A stretch of 57,274 nt of DNA from Elusimicrobiota bacterium (GTDB taxonomy: Bacteria > Elusimicrobiota > Elusimicrobia > UBA1565 > UBA9628). The position numbers and the translations under genes were made by a program. Below, one piece after another: positions 50,330 to 57,274 of this stretch (its first letter is position 1; the number at the start of each line of letters is the position of its first letter). The notes beneath the pieces are model-generated. The model was given only the letters and a program-made list of their open reading frames with translations, searched no databases and had not been told where the DNA came from. The stretch is from the NCBI GenBank assembly GCA_016209035.1, contig JACQWX010000027.1, forward strand, positions 1-57,274. Direction: 5' to 3'.

Positions 50330-51325
50330 CTAGTCGGCCATGAGCTTGACCAGGACGGCCTTCTGCGCGTGGAGGCGGTTCTCGGCCTGGTCGAAGATGA
50401 TGGAATTGGGGCTGTCCGCCACCTCGTCGGTGACCTCCTCGCCGCGGTGCGCGGGCAGGCAGTGCATGAAGAGGGCGCCGGACTTGCCGGTCATGGCCAT
50501 GAGGGCGGCGTTGACCTGGTAGGGCTTGAAGACGCGCACGCGCTGGGCGTGCTCGCCCTCCCGGCCCATGCTGGCCCAGACGTCCGTGTAGATAACGTCG
50601 GCGCCCAGCACCCCGACCAGGTCGTGGGTGACCTCGATCCTGGCCCCGGTCTTGCGGCCGTCGTCCGAAGCTATGGCGACCACCTTGGCGTCGGGCTCGT
50701 AGCCCTGCGGGACGACGCAGACGACGTTGACCCCGAGTTTGGCGCCCGCGAAGAGGAGGCTGTGCGCCACGTTGTTGCCGTCGCCCACGTAGGCGAGGGT
50801 CAGCCCCTTGAGCTTGCCTTTGTGCTCGAGGATGGTGAGGTAGTCGGCCAGGCCCTGGCAGGGATGGGACCAGTCGGAGAGGCCGTTGATGACCGGCACG
50901 GTCGCGTGCTCGGCCAGGGCCTCGACGTCGGAGTGCGCGAAGACGCGGGCCATGACGGCGTCCACGTAGCGGGAGAGGACCCGCGCGGTGTCGGGAATAG
51001 TCTCGCCGCGCCCGAGCTGGAGGTCGTTGCCGGAAAGGTACATCCCGTGCCCGCCCAGCTGGCGCATGGCCATCTCGAAGGAGACCCGGGTGCGGGTGGA
51101 GGGCTTCTGGAAGATCATGGCGAGGTTCTTGCCCGCCAGGTGACGGTGGATCCGGCCCGCCTTGCGCTCCCGCTTGAGCCTGAGGGCGAGGTCGAAATAG
51201 CCCTCGAGCTCCCGGCGCGTCATGTCGGAGAGCGTGATGAAATTCTTCCGGCAAGACGAGCTCAAGCTTCCGCGAGTCTTGCCGGAAGCCTTGGGGTTCT
51301 TCGTGGTCATGATCGTGGCCGTCAT
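50330..51325 (-). CDS. argF: Ornithine carbamoyltransferase
   Basis: This enzyme joins carbamoyl phosphate and ornithine to make citrulline, or runs backwards in arginine fermentation. The 331-residue protein has the carbamoyl-phosphate loop STRTR (76-80), the [10 protein letters not shown] motif, DVWASMG for ornithine binding and [12 protein letters not shown]. The start at 51325 overlaps the rocD stop as ATGA, with GGAG about nine bases upstream, which gives an N-terminal extension of about 27 residues beyond the usual family start near FITLSDM. That extension contains a long perfect inverted repeat. The neighbours rocD and hutH point to ornithine and histidine breakdown, so a catabolic role is possible, but no carbamate kinase or arginine deiminase is in view. 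An anabolic role is equally allowed by the sequence. Confidence 0.92.
   Translation of the reverse strand: MTATIMTTKNPKASGKTRGSLSSSCRKNFITLSDMTRRELEGYFDLALRLKRERKAGRIHRHLAGKNLAMIFQKPSTRTRVSFEMAMRQLGGHGMYLSGNDLQLGRGETIPDTARVLSRYVDAVMARVFAHSDVEALAEHATVPVINGLSDWSHPCQGLADYLTILEHKGKLKGLTLAYVGDGNNVAHSLLFAGAKLGVNVVCVVPQGYEPDAKVVAIASDDGRKTGARIEVTHDLVGVLGADVIYTDVWASMGREGEHAQRVRVFKPYQVNAALMAMTGKSGALFMHCLPAHRGEEVTDEVADSPNSIIFDQAENRLHAQKAVLVKLMAD
51245..51288. repeat. Perfect 13-bp inverted repeat in the argF N-terminal extension
   Basis: CTTCCGGCAAGAC (51245-51257) and its exact reverse complement (51276-51288) flank an 18-base loop. The element falls in the part of ArgF that has no counterpart in typical family members. 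Confidence 0.7.
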
Positions 51326-52605
51326 TTGGTCATCTCCAATACCTTCTTGATTCTCTTGAAGGCCCAGTCGAGCTCCCTCTCCGTGATGACGAGCGGCGGG
51401 GCCAGGCGGATGACGTGCTCGTGGGTCTCTTTGCAGAGCATTCCGAGCGCCATCAGGCGCTCGCAGAATCGTCTGGCGCCTCCCGCTTCGGGGTTCAACT
51501 CGATGCCGATGATCAGGCCGCGTCCGCGCATCTCTTTGACATGGGGGCTCTTGATCGTGCGCAGCTTGGCCAGGAACGCCTCGCCGAGCCTGCGGGATCG
51601 CTCGTCGAGCTTCTCATCCCTGAGGACCTTCATGGCCGCGCGCGCGACGGCGCAGGCCAGGGGATTGGCGCCGAACGTGCTGCCGTGGTCCCCGGGCTTG
51701 AACACGCCCATGACCTCGGCGCCGGCGAGCGTCACCGAGATGGGGAGCACGCCTCCTCCCAGGGCCTTGCCGAGGATGAGGACGTCCGGCCGGATGCCCT
51801 CGTGCTCGAAGGCGAACATCCGGCCCGTGCGGCCCAGGCCCGTCTGGATCTCGTCGAGCATGAGCAGGATGCCGGCCTTGGCGCAGATCTCGCGGACCTG
51901 CCGGAAGTAGCCGGCCGGCGGGATGAGGATGCCCGCCTCGCACTGGATGGGCTCGACCAGGAAGGCGACCGTGTCGGGCGTGATGGCGGCGCGGAGCTCC
52001 TCGGCGTCGCCGAAGCCGATGAGCTTGAAGCCGGGGGTGTAGGGGCCGAAGTCCCGGCGATACTGCTCGTCGCTCGAGAAGCTCACGATCGTGACGGTGC
52101 GGCCGTGGAAGTTGTTGGCGCAGGCTATGATCTCGGCCTTCTCCGGACCTAGGCCTCGCTTCATGCAGCCCCATTTCCTGGCCATCTTGACCGCGGTCTC
52201 GACCGCCTCGGCGCCCGAGTTCATGGCCAGGGCCATGTCGAAGCCGGTCAGCTCGCAGACCTCCTTGAGGAAGGGCCCGATCTGGTCCGTGTGGAAGGCG
52301 CGCGAGGTGAGCGTCACGCGCTTGGCTTGGGCCGCGAGGGCCTTCATGATGACGGGGTGCCGGTGCCCCTGGTTCAGGGCCGAGTAGGAGCTCAGCATGT
52401 CCATGTAGCGCTTGCCCTCGGGGTTCCTGACCCAGACGCCCTTGGCGCTGGAGATGACGAGGGGCAGGGGATGGTAGTTGCGGGCTCCGTACTTCTCGGC
52501 CAGGTCGATGAGGCCCTGGCTGGATCGTCCAGGCTCTTCCTTGCCGATCCGTCCTGGGCGAAGCCCGGGGCTCTCGGTCTCAGGTTTGGTCTCCGTCATG
52601 GTCAT
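51322..52605 (-). CDS. rocD: Ornithine aminotransferase
   Basis: This PLP enzyme (427 residues) transfers the delta-amino group of ornithine to 2-oxoglutarate, giving glutamate semialdehyde and glutamate. Family motifs: [14 protein letters not shown] and [15 protein letters not shown] near the N-terminus (typical of ornithine rather than acetylornithine aminotransferase), [28 protein letters not shown], the PLP lysine Lys280 in ILGKALGGG, and [14 protein letters not shown]. The frame is open far upstream, but the start is set at 52605 by GGAGGAG at 52609-52615 and by overlap with the upstream stop (ATGA). An N-terminal stretch of about 30 charged residues precedes the conserved domain. It sits between the COG2403-type protein and argF in a coupled operon, which supports a role in ornithine use. 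Confidence 0.9.
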   Translation of the reverse strand: MTMTETKPETESPGLRPGRIGKEEPGRSSQGLIDLAEKYGARNYHPLPLVISSAKGVWVRNPEGKRYMDMLSSYSALNQGHRHPVIMKALAAQAKRVTLTSRAFHTDQIGPFLKEVCELTGFDMALAMNSGAEAVETAVKMARKWGCMKRGLGPEKAEIIACANNFHGRTVTIVSFSSDEQYRRDFGPYTPGFKLIGFGDAEELRAAITPDTVAFLVEPIQCEAGILIPPAGYFRQVREICAKAGILLMLDEIQTGLGRTGRMFAFEHEGIRPDVLILGKALGGGVLPISVTLAGAEVMGVFKPGDHGSTFGANPLACAVARAAMKVLRDEKLDERSRRLGEAFLAKLRTIKSPHVKEMRGRGLIIGIELNPEAGGARRFCERLMALGMLCKETHEHVIRLAPPLVITERELDWAFKRIKKVLEMTK

Positions 52606-53933
52606 GTTCTCCTCCAAACGGTCTTCTCCACCAGCCGGCGCAGCGTGCCGTCCGCCTCCTCGAGGTCGTAGGTCACGCGCACGCTCGGCTTGTTGATGCT
52701 GAGCAGCCTCGTCAAGTCGATGGGCGTGCCGACCACCACCAAGTCGCAGGGGGTGGCGTCGATGGTCCTGCGGAGCTCCTCCATCTGCTTGGCCCCGTAG
52801 CCCATGGCAGGCAGGATGTCCGTGATGTGCGGGTAGGCCCGGAAGGTGTCTTTGATGGAGCCCACGGCGTAAGGCCGGGGGTCGACGATCGACTTCGCCC
52901 CGCAGCGCCGGGCGGCCACGTGGGCCGCGCCGAAGGTCATCTCCCCGTGGGTAAGCGTGGGCCCGTCCTCGACGGCCAGGACCCTCTTGCCGCGCACGGC
53001 CCTGGGGTCGGCCACGGCCACCGGGGACTTCGCCTTGACCACGACGGCGCGGGGGTTGGCGGCGCGGATGTTCCGCTCGACTACGGCGATCTTGTCCCTG
53101 GGGGCGGTGTCGATCTTGTTGATGATGACGACGTCGGCCATGCGCAGGTTCGTCTCGCCCGGGTAGTAGGCCAGCTCGTGGCCCGGCCGAAGGGGGTCGG
53201 CGACCACGATGAAGAGGTCCGGCTTGTAGAACGGCATGTCGTTGTTCCCGCCGTCCCAGAGGATGACGTCGGCCTCGGCCTCGGCGGCCCGCAGGATCCG
53301 TTCGTAGTCCACGCCCGCGAAGAGCACGTTGCCGGCGGCAATGTGCGGCTCGTATTCCTCGCGCTCCTCGATCGTGCACCGGTGCAGGTCCATGTCGTCC
53401 ATGCAGGCGAATCGCTGGCAGACCTGCTTGGTGAGGTCGCCGTAAGGCATGGGATGGCGCACCACGGCGACCTTGAGGCCCAGGGCCTTGAGGTAAAGGC
53501 TTGCCTTGCGCGTGGTCTGGCTCTTGCCGCAGCCCGTGCGCACGGCGCCGACCGCGATGACGGGCTTCTTCGACTCCAGCATGGTCGCGCGCCAGCCCAG
53601 GATGCGGAAGTCCGCGCCCGCGGCGTTGACGATGGAGGCCTTGTGCATGACTTCACTATGCGAAAGGTCGGAATACGCCATGACGGCTTCATCGACCTTG
53701 AGTTTCTTGATGAGTCGGGGAAGGAGCTGCTCGGGCTCGATGGCGATGCCCCTTGGATATTTCGGCCCCGCAAGCAGGGCCGGATAAACCCGCCCGGCGA
53801 TGTCGGGAATCTGCGCGGCCGTGAAGGCCTTCACGCGGCAGTCGGCCCGATGCTTCCAGTGGACGTTGAAGTCGTGGAAGTCGCGGCCGGCCGCGCCCAG
53901 GATGATGAGGTTTCGGACGTTCTTCGCCGCCAC
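52602..53933 (-). CDS. COG2403-type P-loop GTPase (cyclic 2,3-diphosphoglycerate synthetase-like)
   Basis: This 443-residue protein opens with KNVRNLIILGAAGRDFHDFN, a Rossmann-like start, and has a P-loop-like GAVRTGCGKSQTTRK, ILWDGGNNDMPF, IINKIDTAP (NKxD guanine specificity motif) and VVVGTPIDL. This set matches the family annotated as predicted GTPase or cyclic 2,3-diphosphoglycerate synthetase-like. The true reaction in bacteria is not established to my knowledge. I place the start at GTG 53933 because homologues begin at this point and a TGCTATACT extended -10 box lies five bases upstream; a GTG at 53984 would add 17 residues but encodes the promoter. It is the first gene of the operon with rocD, argF and hutH, with stop and start of rocD overlapping. 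A role alongside ornithine and carbamoyl phosphate metabolism is suggested only by this context. Confidence 0.72.
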   Translation of the reverse strand: MAAKNVRNLIILGAAGRDFHDFNVHWKHRADCRVKAFTAAQIPDIAGRVYPALLAGPKYPRGIAIEPEQLLPRLIKKLKVDEAVMAYSDLSHSEVMHKASIVNAAGADFRILGWRATMLESKKPVIAVGAVRTGCGKSQTTRKASLYLKALGLKVAVVRHPMPYGDLTKQVCQRFACMDDMDLHRCTIEEREEYEPHIAAGNVLFAGVDYERILRAAEAEADVILWDGGNNDMPFYKPDLFIVVADPLRPGHELAYYPGETNLRMADVVIINKIDTAPRDKIAVVERNIRAANPRAVVVKAKSPVAVADPRAVRGKRVLAVEDGPTLTHGEMTFGAAHVAARRCGAKSIVDPRPYAVGSIKDTFRAYPHITDILPAMGYGAKQMEELRRTIDATPCDLVVVGTPIDLTRLLSINKPSVRVTYDLEEADGTLRRLVEKTVWRRT

Positions 53934-53938
53934 GACTG

Positions 53939-53947
53939 AGTATAGCA
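53939..53947 (-). promoter_or_regulatory. Extended -10 promoter of the GTPase-rocD-argF-hutH operon
   Basis: TGCTATACT on the minus strand is a good extended -10 element; no convincing -35 is seen. The last base is six bases from the GTG start at 53933, so the transcript would begin at or next to the start codon. Confidence 0.5.
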
Positions 53948-54036
53948 AAGACCGGCGGTGGGAATCACCCGACGCCGAGGTCACCAGCCCATAGCCGCTC
54001 GATGAAGAGGCGCCATGGCGGCCGGGATAGCCGGCG

Positions 54037-55455
54037 TCAGGCTTGCGCCAGAAGCAGGACCTGCGGGGGAATCCAGACGATGCCGGGGGCCGGAGCGGAT
54101 GGAGCGGCGTCGCTGACCAGGACGCCGGAGGCGCCGCGGTTGTCGTCCAGGAACCGCCGCAAGCCTCGCAGTCCGGTCCCGCTGGAATGGACCTCGATTC
54201 CCAGGAGGCGCGGGCCTTCGGCCGCGACCAGGTCCACTTCGTCGCCGCCGCGGCGCCAATAGTGGATGGCGGCGGCGGGCCTGCGGGAGCGAAGCAACGC
54301 CATTAGGTGGGAATGGACCACGGATTCGAGGAGCTGCCCCCTGTCGTCGTGCCCGTACCCGGCCAGGGAGTTGCGCAACCCCGGATCCAGGAAGTAGAAC
54401 TTCTCGGGCAATCTCGCCTGCGCCGCGGCCGAGGCTTGCAGGGCCCTGACCGGGAACACGACGAAAGTCCTTTCGAGGAAACCGACGTGGTTCCTGACGG
54501 TGTTGATCGCCGCGCCGACGTCGGAGGCGAGGCGCCTCTCGGAGAGTATGCGCCCGGTGTTCTGGGCCAGGATGCGGATGAGGCGCTCCAGGGTCTTGGT
54601 GTCGCGGACATGGAAGAAGTTGACGAAATCGCGCCGGATCATCTGATCCAAGACGCCGTGGAGGCGGGAATCGGCGTCCTGGTCGCTCATGCCCTTGAGG
54701 GCTTGCTCCGGGAACCCGCCCCGCCGAAGGTAGGCGCTCAGGTCGGCGCGAAGGCGGGGGCCTAGCCCGGCAAGGCCCTTGAGCGCCCGGTCTCGGACCT
54801 TCGAGAGCGTCTCCGTGTCGCCTTCCAACGCCGTCACGACGGCATCCGACATCCGCGCCCCGGCCTCCCGCGCGGCATGCAGGTCCGCGCCTTCAAGCCG
54901 CGCGAGGAGCAGTTCGCCGAAAGCAAGCGGAAGCGCGACGTGCTCCACGCTGCGGCCGGCCAGGTGGGTCGCCGCCGCGGCCAGGAGGTCTGTCGCGGCC
55001 GAGCCGGAGACCACCAGCCGGACGGGGAGGTCCTGGTCGTGGAGAATTTTCGCCTCGCGGGCCCATCCGGGATGGACATGCGCCTCGTCCAGGAACACGA
55101 ATTTCTCGCCTGACGCAAGAGGCGTCCGGGCGATCTCCTCGGAGAACGTCTCGATGATGGCGCGCAGGCTCATCTCGCCTTTCGACAGTTCATCCTCGAA
55201 GTCGTCGAGCGGCAAGTAGAGGATCCGGGCCGGCGCGACTCCCTGCGAGAGCAAGTCCGCTGCGAGTTGCTTGAGAATGGTGGTCTTGCCGGTCTGCCGA
55301 GGCCCTGCCAGGATTTGGACCTTGCCTGAGCGCATGGCGGCGGCCACGGCCGCGAACAGGGGCCTTCGGAAGGCCGGCAACGCAGGCGCCTGGCCTCGCC
55401 ACCAGAGGTTCCATGAGTGGAGTCGTTCAAGAAGTGCTGGTAGATTCAGCGTCAT
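54037..55455 (-). CDS. AAA ATPase with DUF4143 domain
   Basis: This 472-residue protein has an N-terminal P-loop ATPase domain with Walker A GPRQTGKTT (51-59) and Walker B FVFLDEAH, a middle part with RRGGFPEQALKG and RRDFVNFFHVRD, and a C-terminal DUF4143 domain. DUF4143 resembles the PD-(D/E)xK nuclease fold, with GGDEVDLV and then IEVHSS. The usual lysine of IEVK is His423 here, so nuclease activity is doubtful. Proteins of this family are widespread and often solitary; the function is not known. I choose the ATG at 55455 because the longer frame to 55533 would translate the promoter and two palindromic operators. No Shine-Dalgarno precedes it. Expression is probably repressed by a protein binding those operators, possibly the ATPase itself or an unlinked regulator. 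Confidence 0.8.
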   Translation of the reverse strand: MTLNLPALLERLHSWNLWWRGQAPALPAFRRPLFAAVAAAMRSGKVQILAGPRQTGKTTILKQLAADLLSQGVAPARILYLPLDDFEDELSKGEMSLRAIIETFSEEIARTPLASGEKFVFLDEAHVHPGWAREAKILHDQDLPVRLVVSGSAATDLLAAAATHLAGRSVEHVALPLAFGELLLARLEGADLHAAREAGARMSDAVVTALEGDTETLSKVRDRALKGLAGLGPRLRADLSAYLRRGGFPEQALKGMSDQDADSRLHGVLDQMIRRDFVNFFHVRDTKTLERLIRILAQNTGRILSERRLASDVGAAINTVRNHVGFLERTFVVFPVRALQASAAAQARLPEKFYFLDPGLRNSLAGYGHDDRGQLLESVVHSHLMALLRSRRPAAAIHYWRRGGDEVDLVAAEGPRLLGIEVHSSGTGLRGLRRFLDDNRGASGVLVSDAAPSAPAPGIVWIPPQVLLLAQA

Positions 55456-55458
55456 TGC

Positions 55459-55478
55459 TGTGTCAGCGTGATGATACA
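55459..55478. promoter_or_regulatory. Palindromic operator 1 (overlaps the ATPase -10 box)
   Basis: TGTGTCA-N6-TGATACA, an inverted repeat with one mismatch in seven positions. It covers the -10 region and ends four bases from the ATPase start codon. It matches operator 2, with centres 34 bp apart. Confidence 0.65.
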
Positions 55479-55500
55479 GATTATCTTCCGTTTGTATCAA
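55471..55500 (-). promoter_or_regulatory. Promoter of the DUF4143 ATPase gene
   Basis: On the minus strand, TTGATA (55500-55495), an 18-base spacer and TATCAT (55476-55471) each differ from consensus by one base. The two operator palindromes cover the -35 and -10 boxes, the classic layout for repression. The leader would be about eight bases. Confidence 0.6.
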
Positions 55501-55512
55501 CATAATGATACA
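55493..55512. promoter_or_regulatory. Palindromic operator 2 (overlaps the ATPase -35 box)
   Basis: TGTATCA-N6-TGATACA, a perfect seven-base inverted repeat with a six-base spacer. Same arms and spacing as operator 1, so the same dimeric regulator probably binds both. Confidence 0.7.
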
Positions 55513-55555
55513 CCATCTCGGCCTGTGGCGCAATGACCTAAAATATCGCTGAATA

Positions 55556-55564
55556 TGCTAGACT
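55556..55564 (+). promoter_or_regulatory. Weak candidate -10 region for the adenine deaminase gene
   Basis: TGCTAGACT is an extended -10-like sequence ending 10 bases before the ATG at 55575, in an AT-rich patch. No clear -35 is seen, so this is tentative. Confidence 0.3.
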
Positions 55565-55574
55565 CAAGACAGGC

Positions 55575-57274
55575 ATGGAAACGGAGAACCTCAAGGACAC
55601 AATCGAGATCGCGGGGGGCAAGCGCAGGGTGGACCTCAGCCTCAAGAACGGCCGGGTCATCAACACCTTCTCGGGCGACGTGCACCGGGCCGACGTGGCG
55701 GTGCACAACGGCCGCATCGTGGGCTTCGGCCAGTACCAGGCCAAGTCCGCCATCGACCTCAAGGGGAGCTATCTCTGCCCCGGGTTCATCGACGGGCACG
55801 TCCACCTCGAGAGCACGATGGTGAAGATCCCGGAGTTCGGCCGGGTGGTGGTGCCCCGCGGCACCACGACCGTCATCATCGACCCGCACGAGATCGCCAA
55901 CGTCCTGGGCATGGACGGCATCAAGTACATGCTCGCCTCGAGCCTGAACGGCGTGCTCGGGGTCTACGTCATGCTCCCGTCCTGCGTGCCGGCCACGCAC
56001 CTCGAGACAGCCGGCGCCGAGCTCTCGGGCCACGACCTGGCGCTCCTCCTCAACGACGATCGGGTCCTCGGTTTAGCCGAGATGATGAACTACCCCGGCG
56101 TGATCGGCTGCGCGGAGGACGTCCTGGAGAAGATCCTCATCTCGAAGGGCAAGCGCATCGACGGCCACGCCCCCCGGGTCCGGGGCAAGGGCTTGAACGC
56201 CTACGTCTCGGCGGGCATCAAGTCGGACCATGAGTGCACCACGGTCGAGGAGGCCCGGGAGAAGTTGCGGGCCGGCATGTACATCATGATCCGCGAGGGC
56301 ACCGCGGCCAAGAACCTCCGGGCCCTCCTGCCGCTGGTCAACTCCGAGAACTCGCGCAAGTGCCTCTTCGTCACCGACGACCGGCACCTGGAGGACATCC
56401 TCACGCAGGGGCACATCGACCACATCGTGCGCTCGGCCATCAAGCTGGGGGTCGAGCCCATCCGCGCCATCCAGATGGCGAGCATCAACGCGGCCGAGTA
56501 CTTCGGCTTGAAGGACCTCGGCGCCGTCGCCCCCGGCTACCGCGCGGACCTGATCGTGTTCGACGACCTCAAGCGCCTGAATATCTCGCGGGTCATCAAG
56601 GACGGCCGGCTGGTCGCCCAGGACGGGGAGCTTGAGCCCTCGGCCGTGTCGGACTACAAGGGGAAGGTCCGCGGCACCATCAACGTGCGCTGGATCGAGC
56701 ACGAGGACTTCGCCATCAAGGCCCAGGGGCGCTGCGCCCGGGTCATCGGCGTCGTCCCGAACCAGATCGTGACCAAGGCCCTGGCGCTGCCGGTCAAGGC
56801 CGACGGCGGGTTCGTGGCCTCCGACCCGGGCCGCGACGTCCTCAAGATCGCGGTCATCGAGCGGCACATGGCGTCGGGCCGCATCGCCAAGGGCCTGGTG
56901 AATGGCTTCGGCCTGAGGAAGGGCGCCATCGCCTCCTCGGTGTCGCACGACTCCCACAACATCGTCGTGGTCGGCGTGCACGACAGCGACATGTACACCG
57001 CGGCGGTGCAGGTGGTCAAGATGCAGGGCGGCATCGTGGCCGCGTCGAACGGCCAGGTGCTGGAGGCCCTGCCCCTGCCCGTGGCCGGCCTCATGTCGGA
57101 CCGGAGCGCCGAGTTCGTGGTGGACAAGCTCCGCCGGCTCATCGAGGCGGCGCACGCCATGGGCTCGAAGCTCGACGACCCCTACATGGCGATGTCGTTC
57201 TTGACCCTGCCGCCCATCCCGGAGCTCAAGATCACGGACCGCGGCCTCATCGACGCCGTGGACTTCAAGGCGGT
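55575..57274 (+). CDS. ade: Adenine deaminase (3' end cut by the window)
   Basis: This enzyme turns adenine into hypoxanthine and ammonia for purine salvage or nitrogen supply. The frame runs from ATG 55575 to the window edge, giving 566 residues, close to the usual family length of about 570-600, so only a short tail is missing. It has the amidohydrolase metal motif GFIDGHVHLES (His75, His77), then TTTVIIDPHEIANVLG, GLAEMMNYPGV, IDGHAPRVRGKGLNAY, SDHECTT, FVTDDRH, and the C-terminal HDSHNIVVVG and GLMSDRSA typical of bacterial Ade. It is divergent from the ATPase, with a 119-bp shared intergenic region. No Shine-Dalgarno beyond a weak AGG. It is alone in its direction as far as can be seen; like the amino-acid genes to the left it releases ammonia. 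Confidence 0.93.
   Translation, partial: METENLKDTIEIAGGKRRVDLSLKNGRVINTFSGDVHRADVAVHNGRIVGFGQYQAKSAIDLKGSYLCPGFIDGHVHLESTMVKIPEFGRVVVPRGTTTVIIDPHEIANVLGMDGIKYMLASSLNGVLGVYVMLPSCVPATHLETAGAELSGHDLALLLNDDRVLGLAEMMNYPGVIGCAEDVLEKILISKGKRIDGHAPRVRGKGLNAYVSAGIKSDHECTTVEEAREKLRAGMYIMIREGTAAKNLRALLPLVNSENSRKCLFVTDDRHLEDILTQGHIDHIVRSAIKLGVEPIRAIQMASINAAEYFGLKDLGAVAPGYRADLIVFDDLKRLNISRVIKDGRLVAQDGELEPSAVSDYKGKVRGTINVRWIEHEDFAIKAQGRCARVIGVVPNQIVTKALALPVKADGGFVASDPGRDVLKIAVIERHMASGRIAKGLVNGFGLRKGAIASSVSHDSHNIVVVGVHDSDMYTAAVQVVKMQGGIVAASNGQVLEALPLPVAGLMSDRSAEFVVDKLRRLIEAAHAMGSKLDDPYMAMSFLTLPPIPELKITDRGLIDAVDFKA

Noticed and set aside
52606-53379. Upstream extension of the rocD frame by 258 codons
   Set aside because: The extension is the COG2403-type gene read in the wrong frame; a strong GGAGGAG and the ATGA overlap fix the rocD start at 52605.
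53934-54036. Small inverted repeats after the ATPase stop as a terminator
   Set aside because: Stems are five base pairs or a simple palindrome with no T-tract; not distinguishable from GC-rich background.
55456-55533. Longer N-terminus for the DUF4143 ATPase
   Set aside because: It would translate the promoter and both palindromic operators, and its sequence has no family counterpart.
55555-55824. Short plus-strand frame of 89 codons starting before adenine deaminase
   Set aside because: It is an out-of-frame shadow; the frame from ATG 55575 encodes clear adenine deaminase motifs.

Overview
The window is one strand-rich stretch of a strongly GC-rich bacterial genome with no RNA genes, phage or insertion sequences visible. 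About 70% of it is the 3' part of a single enormous surface-protein gene. That gene ends in a FlgD-like / type IX-style C-terminal domain (YPNPF ... W-DG-N-G) of a kind I associate with Elusimicrobiota and a few related deep phyla. Giant repeat proteins plus that C-terminal domain make a high-GC Elusimicrobiota-type bacterium the best guess, but no marker gene here proves it.

Positions 3-39775 (+): the giant gene. It is open at the left edge and is now split into three reading frames by two single-base insertions, in a CCC run at 8806-8808 and an AAA run at 12424-12426. Removing one base at each site joins all three into one frame of at least 13,256 residues. Layout: dozens of Ig-like repeats with a W-rich signature (to about 21.6 kb); a second repeat class carrying an LPGE-type signature (21.6-28.5 kb); modules with EF-hand/dockerin-like D-x-[DN]-x-[DNG] loops (28.5-38.6 kb), including a six-bladed NHL propeller placed inside one of two duplicated modules; then a fibronectin-like domain and the C-terminal sorting-like domain.

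Positions 39776-48773 (+): a membrane glycosyltransferase of the GT39/PMT type, then a tightly packed set read in one direction: HEAT-repeat protein, CHASE2-adenylate cyclase, DUF3307 membrane protein, urocanate hydratase (hutU) and a family 2 glycosyltransferase. Several starts and stops overlap as ATGA.

Positions 48778-53933 (-): a convergent four-gene operon: a COG2403-type P-loop GTPase, ornithine aminotransferase (rocD), ornithine carbamoyltransferase (argF) and histidine ammonia-lyase (hutH). Together with hutU this points to use of histidine and arginine/ornithine as nitrogen and carbon sources, both feeding towards glutamate. The HutH active-site tripeptide is Ala-Cys-Gly instead of Ala-Ser-Gly.

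Positions 54037-57274: a DUF4143-type AAA ATPase (-) whose promoter is overlain by two matching 20-bp palindromes, and divergently an adenine deaminase (+) that runs off the right edge. The first genes of the transcription units have promoter-like sequences within about 5-15 bases of the start codon and no clear Shine-Dalgarno, whereas some operon-internal genes (hutU, rocD, argF) do have one; this suggests leaderless or very short-leader mRNAs.
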